A program made the position numbers and the translations under genes. From NCBI GenBank assembly GCA_030589225.1, contig JAUUWD010000101.1, positions 1 to 6,222 of the forward strand: a DNA stretch of 6,222 nt, read 5' to 3'. The notes beneath the pieces were generated by a model, which did not search any database, was not told the origin of the DNA, and saw only the letters and a program-made list of their open reading frames with translations. Position 1 is the first letter of the stretch. Each line of letters starts with the position of its first letter. Below are positions 1 to 6,199 of the stretch, in pieces. This stretch comes from Desulfobacteraceae bacterium (GTDB lineage: Bacteria; Desulfobacterota; DSM-4660; Desulfatiglandales; Desulfatiglandaceae).

Positions 1-2
1 CC

Positions 3-296
3 ATAGGGTCTGATGAGTATGCCGGTAGTCCACCCCCGACTCTTTGTGCCATTTACGGCATTGTCACTGATCAGAACACAGGTAAGCCAATTAAAAATGC
101 CGAGATCGTTTGCGAAGGCACTGGCAAAAAGAATGCCTGGACTAACGCATCGGGATATTACGAACTGATAAACCTTGAAGATGGCAAATGGAAGATGAAA
201 ATCAAAGCCAAAGGCTACAGAAAAGGGACCTCTAAAGTTGAAATATCCGGTGAGGGAACATATGAGCAAAACTGTGAGTTAAAACCAAAAAAGTAG
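3..296 (+). CDS. C-terminal part of a carboxypeptidase regulatory-like domain protein (5' end outside window)
   Basis: An open frame enters from the left edge and ends at TAG 294-296, giving 97 visible residues with no in-frame ATG, GTG or TTG before the domain, so the gene starts outside the window. From about visible residue 16 it reads YGIVTDQNTGKPIKNAEI, then TNASGYYEL, and KIKAKGYRK. This is the usual pattern of the carboxypeptidase regulatory-like (transthyretin-like, Ig-type beta-sandwich) domain: G-x-V-x-D, 'G-P-x-x-A-x-V', 'T-x-x-x-G-x-Y' and 'A-x-G-Y'. Such domains are non-catalytic and usually sit in secreted or surface proteins, often as one module of a larger chain. The segment before it (SPPPT) looks like a linker, which suggests other domains upstream. 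Two cysteines are visible (visible residues 15 and 37). It is about 370 bases from the transporter operon and nothing links the two functionally. The domain call is fairly safe; the protein's role is unknown. Confidence 0.75.
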   Translation: MGSDEYAGSPPPTLCAIYGIVTDQNTGKPIKNAEIVCEGTGKKNAWTNASGYYELINLEDGKWKMKIKAKGYRKGTSKVEISGEGTYEQNCELKPKK

Positions 297-316
297 CATC
301 AAGTTCCCATTTTTTT

Positions 317-400
317 ATGATCACTTTCATTCGCCCTGCCCCCATGCCCCTTATCGTCCTATCTTTTCTGTCGGGATGTTCTTATTCAACGGATCTTTAG
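317..400 (+). CDS. Possible 27-residue lipobox-containing small ORF (doubtful)
   Basis: ATG 317 opens a frame of 27 codons ending at TAG 398-400. The product has an Arg at position 6, a hydrophobic run PLIVLSFLSGC and a textbook lipobox L18-S19-G20-C21, leaving only CSYSTDL after the lipidated cysteine. This resembles a very small lipoprotein, or the surviving signal peptide of a decayed lipoprotein gene. Beyond the TAG the same frame stays open to TAA 464-466 (21 more codons), so a nonsense-truncated gene of about 48 sense codons is another reading. Against it: no Shine-Dalgarno sequence precedes ATG 317 (the upstream bases are a T-run) or the internal ATG 344, and such short frames arise by chance. 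Seen: the frame and lipobox. Inferred: any expression. Kept at low confidence. Confidence 0.18.
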   Translation: MITFIRPAPMPLIVLSFLSGCSYSTDL

Positions 401-434
401 TTGCATGAAAAAATAGCTCTTGGAAAATGTTCTA

Positions 435-463
435 TTGACATATCGAGCAATAAAAGGTCTAAA
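435..463 (+). promoter_or_regulatory. Putative sigma70-type promoter for the transporter operon
   Basis: A perfect -35 hexamer TTGACA lies at 435-440. With a 17-base spacer it is followed by TCTAAA at 458-463, which matches four of six positions of TATAAT, in a strongly A/T-rich stretch. This is the best promoter-like match I see between the upstream gene and the binding protein. Transcription would start near 470, giving an untranslated leader of about 200 nt before ATG 669. The -35 is convincing by itself; the -10 is only moderate. Confidence 0.5.
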
Positions 464-469
464 TAATAT

Positions 470-668
470 TATATTAAGGTCTGACTCGCGATAAGAGAAT
501 GGGCCAAGATCTCTTTCTTTACACGGAGTTGGTAACTTATCGACTCAAATGGCTTTTCAGAAAGGGGGTGATAAGATTCTTAGGTTATTGTCTCGGTGAC
601 ATTGATAGTTCCTAGGCTCTCAAGACAAGCTATCCGTAAACTTTTCTGGGAAAAAGGAGGAATAAGCT
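470..668 (+). other. Long 5' leader with small inverted repeats, no recognised riboswitch
   Basis: About 200 bases lie between the putative promoter and the binding-protein start. CGATAAG (489-495) and CTTATCG (536-542) can form a 7-bp stem with a 40-nt loop. A second GATAAG (570-575) could pair with the same CTTATC, so two mutually exclusive pairings are possible. Smaller hairpins include AGTT/AACT (527-537) and TAAG/CTTA (572-582). I see none of the T-box, TPP or other conserved riboswitch cores that I can recognise, and no convincing upstream peptide with a ribosome binding site. The region may be a plain leader, or may act in attenuation; the stems are too short to decide. Confidence 0.3.
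654..660 (+). promoter_or_regulatory. Strong ribosome binding site of the binding-protein gene
   Basis: AAGGAGG at 654-660 is a near-perfect Shine-Dalgarno sequence, eight bases before ATG 669. It is the strongest translation signal in the window and fixes the start of the binding protein. It fits the need for binding proteins to be made in excess over the membrane components. Confidence 0.85.
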
Positions 669-2225
669 ATGAGAATTTTGAAACTTTTTCTGTTTTGTAT
701 GTTGATGGTTACTCTGGCGTTCTTGCCTGGCCAGAGTTTTGCCAAGGAGACGCTGGTATACGCGACAACGGAGAAGGTCATTGATTTGGACCCCGCCAAT
801 GCCTATGATTTCCACACCTGGGAAATCTTCTACAATATTTACCAGGGTCTTCTAAGATATCCCCCTGGTAAGACGGATCTTGTTCCAGGTTTGGCAAAAT
901 CTTATGATATCAGCTCTGACGGTAAAGAATATACCTTTAAGCTAAGAAAAGGGTTGAAATTCACCGACGGCACCCCTTTTGACGCCTCCGCAGTCAAGTG
1001 GTCCATAGACCGGGTAATGGCCTTAAAGGGGGATCCATCCTGGTTGGTTACTGATTTTGTGGATCATGTGGACGTGGTGGATACCTATGCTGTCAAGTTC
1101 GTTCTCAAGAACCCTGTTTCCTATTTTCCCTCTTTAGTAGCTTCCTGCCCCTACTATCCGGTGAACCCTAATATTTATCCCAAAGACAAGATCATTCGTG
1201 ATCCCAGTGAACTCAAAGGCGGGAAGCTTGTTGGTTTGGGGCCATACAAGGTGGTGTCTTTTAAGAGAGACCAAGAAATCGTCATGGAGGTGAATCCCAA
1301 TTTCTATGGCGAAAAACCGAAGAATGACCGCGTCGTCATTCGATACTTCGCAGATGCCACCACAATGCGGCTTTCCCTGGAAAAAGGGGAAGTGGACTTT
1401 GTTTTTAAAACACTCAATCCTTCTGACATCAGCGACCTTGAAAAGTCAGCCAAGGTCCAGGTCATAAAGGCTCAAGGGCCTTACATCCGCTACATCTGCT
1501 TTCTCTGTGACTCCCCCCCATTTAAGGACAAGGTGCTGCGGCAGGCGGTAGCCGCTGCTATAAACAGACCGCCGCTCCTTGAAAAAGTGTTTCTCGGGCA
1601 AAACGCCCCTCTGTACTCCATGGTGCCCATGGGCATGTGGTCTCACATTGATGCCTTTAAAACCGCGTTTGGCGATGGGAACATTGCCAAGTCAAAAAAA
1701 CTCCTGGCCTCCCGGGGATACACTGAAAGCAAAAAGTTCGAATTTGCACTGTGGTACACGCCCAGTCATTACGGCGATACAGAGGTGGATGTGGCTGCTG
1801 TTCTCAAAAATCAACTGGAGGCGACAGGAGTCATGAAAGTGGACGTCAAGTCCGCCGAATGGGCCACCTACAGGGACAACTGGAAAAATAAGGTGATGCC
1901 CGCTTACCTTTTGGGCTGGTATCCGGACTACATCGACCCGGATAACTACACGGCGGCTTTTGCAGGCACTGCTGGTTCTAGGGGCATTGGTATTAATTTT
2001 TCCGACCCTGCATGGGATAAAATGTTTGTGCAAGGCCAAACCGAGACAGATATGAAAAAAAGAACCTCCCTGTATGAAAAGATCCAGCAGATGTGGACCG
2101 ACGAGGTGCCCACCACGACCATTTTTCAGGGGACCCTCTACCTGTTTGCGCAGAAAAACATCCGTGGGATCCTCCTTTCACCAACCCTGCAGTTCAATTA
2201 CGGCCCTATACATAAGGTCAAGTAA
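669..2225 (+). CDS. Periplasmic dipeptide/oligopeptide-type substrate-binding protein (family 5), DppA/OppA-like
   Basis: A 518-residue extracellular solute-binding protein of family 5 (SBP_bac_5), a normal length for the family. It should capture the ligand in the periplasm and hand it to the permeases encoded downstream. Residues 1-25 form a signal peptide (K5, hydrophobic core, SFA before K26) with a signal-peptidase-I site; C10 lies in the core but is not in a lipobox. Family hallmarks are PGLAKSYDISSDGKEYTFKLR, TDGTPF at 99-104 followed by ASAVKWSIDRV, the PPFKD...VRQA-like stretch PPFKDKVLRQAVAAAINR, and GWYPDYIDPDNY at 416-427. The last corresponds in position to the Asp-rich segment of DppA/OppA that holds the peptide N-terminus (family knowledge). 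An unusual C277-x-x-C280 is present where most relatives have a GFNT-like sequence. The start is fixed by AAGGAGG at 654-660. A peptide ligand is likely, but nickel, glutathione, sugars or other ligands cannot be excluded in this family. Confidence 0.92.
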   Translation: MRILKLFLFCMLMVTLAFLPGQSFAKETLVYATTEKVIDLDPANAYDFHTWEIFYNIYQGLLRYPPGKTDLVPGLAKSYDISSDGKEYTFKLRKGLKFTDGTPFDASAVKWSIDRVMALKGDPSWLVTDFVDHVDVVDTYAVKFVLKNPVSYFPSLVASCPYYPVNPNIYPKDKIIRDPSELKGGKLVGLGPYKVVSFKRDQEIVMEVNPNFYGEKPKNDRVVIRYFADATTMRLSLEKGEVDFVFKTLNPSDISDLEKSAKVQVIKAQGPYIRYICFLCDSPPFKDKVLRQAVAAAINRPPLLEKVFLGQNAPLYSMVPMGMWSHIDAFKTAFGDGNIAKSKKLLASRGYTESKKFEFALWYTPSHYGDTEVDVAAVLKNQLEATGVMKVDVKSAEWATYRDNWKNKVMPAYLLGWYPDYIDPDNYTAAFAGTAGSRGIGINFSDPAWDKMFVQGQTETDMKKRTSLYEKIQQMWTDEVPTTTIFQGTLYLFAQKNIRGILLSPTLQFNYGPIHKVK

Positions 2226-2239
2226 ATGATCTTTGGCCA

Positions 2240-2263
2240 AGAGCCGGGCCTGTGCCCGGCTCT
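2240..2263 (+). promoter_or_regulatory. Perfect GC-rich hairpin between binding protein and permease genes
   Basis: The arms AGAGCCGGGC (2240-2249) and GCCCGGCTCT (2254-2263) are exact reverse complements around a CTGT loop: a 10-bp, mostly G/C stem. It starts 15 bases after the binding-protein stop and ends 18 bases before the permease start. No T-run follows, so it is not a standard intrinsic terminator. Hairpins in this position usually protect the upstream binding-protein mRNA from 3' exonucleases, or mark a processing site, and so give unequal expression within an operon. That role is inferred; the structure itself is plain in the sequence. Confidence 0.8.
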
Positions 2264-2281
2264 GACCCATCTTAAGGACAT

Positions 2282-3298
2282 ATGAGGAACCTCACCCGAT
2301 ACATCATTACTCGAGTGCTCCTGACCATCCCTATGGTCCTTATTCTCCTGAGCATTCTCTTCGTGGTGCTCCGATTGACGCCCGGTGATCCAGTATCTGC
2401 CATGCTGGGCGGCCATGCCCCTGAGCGGGTAATCGAACAAAAAAAAGAAGAATTAGGCCTCAATCGCCCCATGGTCATTCAATACCTGGATTACCTCTGG
2501 CAGGTTTGTCGTCTGGACCTGGGGGAATCTATGGTATTTAAACAGCGGGTCACCACAGCAATTGCTGAAAAACTCCCTGCAACCATCGAGTTGACGTTTT
2601 TTGGCCTGATTATCACGCTTTTTTTGGGTGTTTTCATGGGGGCTTATGCTGCCGATCGGCGGCGCCAAATCCAGGACTCGGCGATCCGTCTTTATGGCAT
2701 AGTCGTATACTGTATCCCGGTCTACTGGATGGGCCTCATGCTGCAACTCACCTTCGGCATCTGGCTGGATATCTTGCCCATTGCAGGCCGAACAGGCCCC
2801 AGGGTTTTTGCCTCCACGTTTGAAAAAACAGGCTTTTACATCCTGGATACCATACTGGTGAGAGATTTTTCGGCCCTCGGTGACGTCATGATCCATTTAA
2901 TTCTTCCTTCCTTCACCCTTGGACTGGTCCTTTCAGGTATTTTTGTACGTCTTACTCGCGCCAATATGTTGGATGTTCTCAGGGCCGACTATATTATCGC
3001 GGCCGAAGCAAGAGGAATTCGCCATCGGAAGATCGTTTACAAACACGCTCTCAAAAACGCCTTCATTCCCATCCTGACCATGATGGGCCTTCAGGTTGCC
3101 CTCCTCATGGCCGGCGCGGTCTTGACGGAAACAACCTTTTCCTGGCCTGGCATGGGACGGTTGCTTCTGGAGAGGATTTATCTAAGAGACTACCCCACCA
3201 TCCAGGGCACGATTATTGTTTTCGCACTGATTGTAGCGTCGGTTTCTCTGATCGTGGATATCATCTATGCCATAGTAGATCCAAGAATTCGATATTAG
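2282..3298 (+). CDS. dppB: Peptide ABC transporter permease, DppB/OppB type
   Basis: A 338-residue inner-membrane permease of the binding-protein-dependent transport family (BPD_transp_1), first of two subunits forming the translocation path. The N-terminus RYIITRVLLTIPMVLILLSI with LTPGDP (PGDP at 34-37) is characteristic of DppB/OppB. Hydrophobic segments are visible near residues 9-30, 100-122, 137-160, 202-222, 261-281 and 309-330, giving six spans. The cytoplasmic EAA loop that docks on the ATPase reads EARG at 242-245, within ADYIIAAEARGIRHRKIVYK. The protein ends VDPRIRY, also typical. The start ATG 2282 has AAGGA (2274-2278) only three bases away, a short spacing but with no better alternative. 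The stop overlaps the ribosome binding site of the next gene. The symbol reflects family resemblance; the true substrate is not proven. Confidence 0.92.
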   Translation: MRNLTRYIITRVLLTIPMVLILLSILFVVLRLTPGDPVSAMLGGHAPERVIEQKKEELGLNRPMVIQYLDYLWQVCRLDLGESMVFKQRVTTAIAEKLPATIELTFFGLIITLFLGVFMGAYAADRRRQIQDSAIRLYGIVVYCIPVYWMGLMLQLTFGIWLDILPIAGRTGPRVFASTFEKTGFYILDTILVRDFSALGDVMIHLILPSFTLGLVLSGIFVRLTRANMLDVLRADYIIAAEARGIRHRKIVYKHALKNAFIPILTMMGLQVALLMAGAVLTETTFSWPGMGRLLLERIYLRDYPTIQGTIIVFALIVASVSLIVDIIYAIVDPRIRY

Positions 3299-3306
3299 GA
3301 GAGAAA

Positions 3307-4191
3307 ATGCGGTTTTCACCGGCAAATGCAATGGCTCGAGGACTTTCACCATTAATGCGAATGGGGAAGAAATATGGCCTGGAGTGGTGGATACTGCTGA
3401 TCGGTGCCGTCATCATCCTGGCGATCATTATTATGGCCATATTCCCTGGAGCCTTTGCCCCTTTCAACCCCCATGACCAAAATACCGGACCGCAGCTCCT
3501 ACCGCCGGGAGGATCACACCTTATGGGGACAGACAATCTCCACCGGGACGTATGGTCGCGCATTGTCTACGGTTCCCAAACTATCATGAGGATAGCGATT
3601 TTGGCGGCAATTCTTTCCTCGTTCTCCGGCATTTCCCTTGGCTTGATCTCGGGCTTTTCGGGCGGCATCCTCGATAGGATTCTTTCGCTGATCATGGACT
3701 CAGTATACGTATTCCCCGGTCTTATATTGGCTATTGCCTTTGCAGCCATGTTCGGACCCGGTGTTTTCAATATTACGCTTGCTGTTGCAGTTATCTACAT
3801 CCCAACGTATTTTCGTCTGGTTCGCGGTCAAACGCTTTCCATCAAGGAAGAACTTTATGTTGAGGCGGCCAGGTCAATTGGTGCTTCTAATTTTACTATT
3901 TTATGGAAGTATATTTTCCCCAATGTGATTGCCACGACCGTTGTTGTCTTCACACTAAATGTGGCTGACGCCATCATGATCGAGGCAGCCTTGACCTACC
4001 TCGGGCTTGGACTCCCTCCTTCCATTGTGGACTGGGGCATGGATCTGGCCATGGGGAAAAAATTCTTACCTTCTGGTCAGTGGTGGTTAATCACGTTTCC
4101 CGGGGCCATGATTTCCATACTTGCCCTGGGTTTCACCATGCTGGGTGAAGGCCTCGCAGAGATACTGAATCCCAGACTTCTGGAGCGCTGA
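3307..4191 (+). CDS. dppC: Peptide ABC transporter permease, DppC/OppC type
   Basis: A 294-residue inner-membrane permease, partner of the preceding DppB-type subunit. After a basic N-terminal tail, the first span is at about 28-46. It is followed by the periplasmic OppC/DppC signature GTDNLHRDVWSRIVYG (GTD at 74-76); most relatives have G where this protein has H79. Further spans lie near 94-116, 130-150, 152-170, 205-228 and 262-282. The EAA loop is EAARSIGA at 186-193, the coupling helix that contacts the ATPases. The C-terminus FTMLGEGLAEILNPRL is the usual ending, with N where DP is common. AGGAG at 3297-3301, overlapping the stop of dppB, sits five bases before ATG 3307 and supports that start over the downstream in-frame Mets at residues 9, 17 and 19. 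The eight-base gap to dppB indicates one transcript. Confidence 0.92.
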   Translation: MRFSPANAMARGLSPLMRMGKKYGLEWWILLIGAVIILAIIIMAIFPGAFAPFNPHDQNTGPQLLPPGGSHLMGTDNLHRDVWSRIVYGSQTIMRIAILAAILSSFSGISLGLISGFSGGILDRILSLIMDSVYVFPGLILAIAFAAMFGPGVFNITLAVAVIYIPTYFRLVRGQTLSIKEELYVEAARSIGASNFTILWKYIFPNVIATTVVVFTLNVADAIMIEAALTYLGLGLPPSIVDWGMDLAMGKKFLPSGQWWLITFPGAMISILALGFTMLGEGLAEILNPRLLER

Positions 4192-4195
4192 TACT

Positions 4196-5152
4196 GTGGA
4201 ACAGATTCTGGAACTTAAAGATCTCAAAGTACAATTCCCCATTAATATCGGGACGGTTCGAGCCATAGATGGTGTGAGCCTGAAGTTAGAGCAGGGGGAG
4301 GTGATGGGTCTTGTGGGAGAATCCGGATGCGGCAAATCGACCCTTGGCTTTTCGATACTGAGGCTTCTCAGACCCCCTGGCAGGATAGTTTCGGGAGAAA
4401 TCCTTTACCATGGACAAGATATTGTCCAGATGAGCGAGAAAGAGATCCTTTCACTTAGAGGGAACAAGATAGCCATGATCTTTCAGGATCCTCTGACTTC
4501 CCTGAATCCTCTTTTTCGCATTGACCAGCAATTTATTGAGACACTTCTTACACATGAAAAAGGCCTCGAAAAAAAATCAGCCTTTACGCGGGCGGAAAAA
4601 ATACTTGAAAGTCTAGGTATTTCACCTGAAAGGCTCTTGGAATACCCCCATCAAATGTCAGGGGGCATGCGCCAGCGTATTATGATCGGAATGGGACTTA
4701 TCCTAAATCCCGACCTTTTGATTGCCGATGAACCGACCACCTCTCTTGACGTGATCGTGGAGGCCCAGTTTCTGGACCTTTTAAACGATTTGCGCAGGCA
4801 GTACAATTTGACCATCATCCTGATCACCCATAACCTCGGCAATGTTGCCCAGCTTGCCGATCGGATCACTGTGATGTATGGGGGCACCATCGCTGAAACA
4901 GGACCGGCCGGGGCGATCTTCGAAGATCCCCTCCATCCCTATTCGCAGGGTCTCCTGGCCTCTATACCGAATATTAAGCTTGATCAACCGAAACTTATGA
5001 CTATGCCCGGGAGCCCTCCTGACCTGGTCAATCCACCGGCCGGTTGTGTCTTTCATCCACGGTGTCCCCGTGCCATTGACATCTGCAAAGTTGAAAGACC
5101 TGGGGTAATCAAGCAAGATGGACGTCTTGTCAGTTGCTGGCTATACAGGTGA
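4196..5152 (+). CDS. dppD: Peptide ABC transporter ATPase, DppD/OppD type, with four-cysteine C-terminal tail
   Basis: A 318-residue ATPase on the cytoplasmic face, one of two that energise the importer. Motifs are complete: Walker A GESGCGKST at 41-49, Q-loop Q97 (IFQDPLTSLNP), ABC signature MSGGMRQR at 154-161, Walker B LLIADEP with catalytic E179, D-loop SLD at 183-185 and switch H212. H212 lies in THNLG, where THDLG is more common. The C-terminal oligopeptide/dipeptide extension (HPY at 247-249) carries C284, C290, C297 and C314, in GCVFHPRC and the final SCW. This pattern is conserved in Dpp/Opp ATPases, and to my knowledge has been seen binding a [4Fe-4S] cluster in structures of Dpp transporters. 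The start is GTG 4196, four bases after the dppC stop, with TGGAG at 4181-4185 upstream; there is no ATG in frame before the Walker A region. Confidence 0.92.
   Translation: MEQILELKDLKVQFPINIGTVRAIDGVSLKLEQGEVMGLVGESGCGKSTLGFSILRLLRPPGRIVSGEILYHGQDIVQMSEKEILSLRGNKIAMIFQDPLTSLNPLFRIDQQFIETLLTHEKGLEKKSAFTRAEKILESLGISPERLLEYPHQMSGGMRQRIMIGMGLILNPDLLIADEPTTSLDVIVEAQFLDLLNDLRRQYNLTIILITHNLGNVAQLADRITVMYGGTIAETGPAGAIFEDPLHPYSQGLLASIPNIKLDQPKLMTMPGSPPDLVNPPAGCVFHPRCPRAIDICKVERPGVIKQDGRLVSCWLYR
5147..5152 (+). promoter_or_regulatory. Shine-Dalgarno-like AGGTGA deciding the start of the second ATPase
   Basis: AGGTGA overlaps the stop codon of the dppD-type gene and lies eight bases before GTG 5161. 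It matches part of the anti-16S complement AGGAGGTGA. No comparable signal precedes the in-frame TTG 5134, or GTG 5149, which overlaps the stop as GTGA. It therefore favours GTG 5161, with GTG 5149 by translational coupling as the alternative. Confidence 0.5.
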
Positions 5153-5160
5153 AAAATAAG

Positions 5161-6138
5161 GTGCAAACGTTATTAGAAGTCCATAACCTCAAGAAACACT
5201 TCCCCCTCCAGAAGGGGTTTATTGACAATTTTCTCTCAAAGGAAAAAGGCTTTGTCAGGGCTGTGGACGATGTATCTTTCTTCATCAAAAAAGGTGAGGT
5301 TCTGGGATTGGTCGGGGAAAGCGGGTGTGGCAAAACAACGACAGGGAGACTTGCCTTACGACTTCTCGAACCAACCTCAGGAGACGTGCTCTATAAAGGG
5401 AGTTCCATATTTTCCCATTCAAAAAAAGAGATGCTAAAAATGAGGAAAAAGATGCAGATCATTTTCCAGGACCCTTATGCGTCATTGAGCCCTCGGATGG
5501 CCATCGGCAAGGCAATCGCGCACCCTATAGTGATCCACAATAAGCACAACAAAGCGGAGGTAAAGGAAATCTGCCTGCAGATAATGGAAAAGGTCGGCTT
5601 AACCCCTGCGTCTTTTTTATACAAGAAGTACCCTCACCAGCTTTCTGGAGGTCAGCGGCAGCGGGTGGTCATTGCCAGGGCCCTGGTAACCAATCCTGAG
5701 TTCGTCGTGGCTGATGAACCCATTGCCATGGCCGACGTTGCAGTCAGGGCCATGATCCTGGAGTTGATGGTACAACTGAAAGAGGAATTCGATTTGACTT
5801 ATCTTTTTATCACCCATGATCTGGCCACATGTAAATATATCTGTGATCGGGTCGCCATCATGTATTTAGGGAAAATCGTTGAGATTGGCCCTTTGGAAGA
5901 AGTTTTCAAGAACCCAATACATCCTTACACGGCCACACTCCTAGAGGCGGTGCCAGTGCCCGATCCCAAATATAGAAGAACCCAGCCCATTCCCAAAGGA
6001 GAAATACCGAGTGCTATCAACCCCCCGCCCGGGTGTCGGTTTCACCCCCGATGTCCCTCTGCAAAAGCAATGTGCAGCACTGATGAACCTGATCTCAGGG
6101 AAGGTAGTCGGGTCCATTGGGTAGCCTGCTCTTTGTAA
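5161..6138 (+). CDS. dppF: Peptide ABC transporter ATPase, DppF/OppF type, with four-cysteine C-terminal tail
   Basis: A 325-residue ATPase (from GTG 5161), the partner of the preceding one in the import motor. It opens TLLEVHNLKKHFPLQKGF, a usual DppF/OppF beginning. Motifs are Walker A GESGCGKTT at 52-60, Q-loop Q103 (IFQDPYASLSPRM), signature LSGGQRQR at 161-168, Walker B FVVADEP with E186, and switch H219 (ITHDLA). The D-loop region reads PIAMADVAVRA (187-197) instead of the common PVSALDVSVQA, keeping D192. The C-terminal extension (HPY at 254-256) carries C292, C298, C305 and C323 in the same spacing style as the partner ATPase, so each ATPase could hold its own iron-sulfur cluster (inference). 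Longer starts at GTG 5149 (329 aa, overlapping the previous stop) or TTG 5134 are possible; only 5161 has a Shine-Dalgarno-like sequence. Last gene of the operon. Confidence 0.9.
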   Translation: MQTLLEVHNLKKHFPLQKGFIDNFLSKEKGFVRAVDDVSFFIKKGEVLGLVGESGCGKTTTGRLALRLLEPTSGDVLYKGSSIFSHSKKEMLKMRKKMQIIFQDPYASLSPRMAIGKAIAHPIVIHNKHNKAEVKEICLQIMEKVGLTPASFLYKKYPHQLSGGQRQRVVIARALVTNPEFVVADEPIAMADVAVRAMILELMVQLKEEFDLTYLFITHDLATCKYICDRVAIMYLGKIVEIGPLEEVFKNPIHPYTATLLEAVPVPDPKYRRTQPIPKGEIPSAINPPPGCRFHPRCPSAKAMCSTDEPDLREGSRVHWVACSL

Positions 6139-6171
6139 AGCAGAACATTCGCCATCTCCTTCCTGCCTTTT

Positions 6172-6199
6172 TTGATAACTGATAGAAATCTATCACAAT
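6172..6199 (+). promoter_or_regulatory. Possible promoter for the next gene beyond the window
   Basis: TTGATA (6172-6177, five of six matches to TTGACA), a 16-base spacer and CACAAT (6194-6199, four of six matches to TATAAT) could form a sigma70-type promoter reading rightward. The palindrome at 6198-6215 would then lie over the transcription start. The matches are modest and the downstream gene is not visible. Confidence 0.3.
6180..6195. repeat. Short inverted repeat TGATAG/CTATCA
   Basis: TGATAGAAATCTATCA is a perfect 6-bp inverted repeat around AAAT, just downstream of a T-run and two bases before the larger palindrome. It is A/T-rich, with no following T-run, so it is not a convincing terminator. 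It may be a protein-binding site or chance. Confidence 0.4.

Noticed and set aside
254..316. GGGAAC (254-259) pairing with GTTCCC (303-308), followed by seven Ts (310-316), as a terminator of the upstream gene
   Set aside because: Only six base pairs with a 43-nt loop that lies mostly inside the coding sequence; an intrinsic terminator normally has a short, GC-rich, tight hairpin. Possible but not supportable.
398..400. TAG in the mini-lipoprotein frame read as a recoded (pyrrolysine) codon
   Set aside because: Nothing in the window suggests recoding: no ribosome binding site, no homology to a methylamine methyltransferase, and the continuation overlaps the promoter region.
669..755. Binding protein as a lipoprotein through C10
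   Set aside because: The residues before C10 (L-F-L-F) do not form a lipobox, and a clean SFA signal-peptidase-I site follows at residue 25.
596..784. 62-codon frame starting at GTG 596 and running into the binding-protein gene
   Set aside because: No ribosome binding site ahead of GTG 596, and most of it overlaps the N-terminal coding region of the binding protein in another frame; the AAGGAGG at 654-660 clearly serves ATG 669.
1692..2039. 115-codon minus-strand frame inside the binding-protein gene
   Set aside because: Fully antisense to a well-conserved family 5 binding protein, with low-complexity basic content and no recognisable domain; a shadow frame. The same holds for the other antisense frames at 2453-2896, 4781-5116 and elsewhere.
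6139..6173. Intrinsic terminator of the operon: GCAG (6140-6143) with CTGC (6163-6166), then a run of six Ts (6168-6173)
   Set aside because: The T-run is good but the stem is only four pairs (more only if a C is bulged) around a 19-nt loop. Too weak to call.
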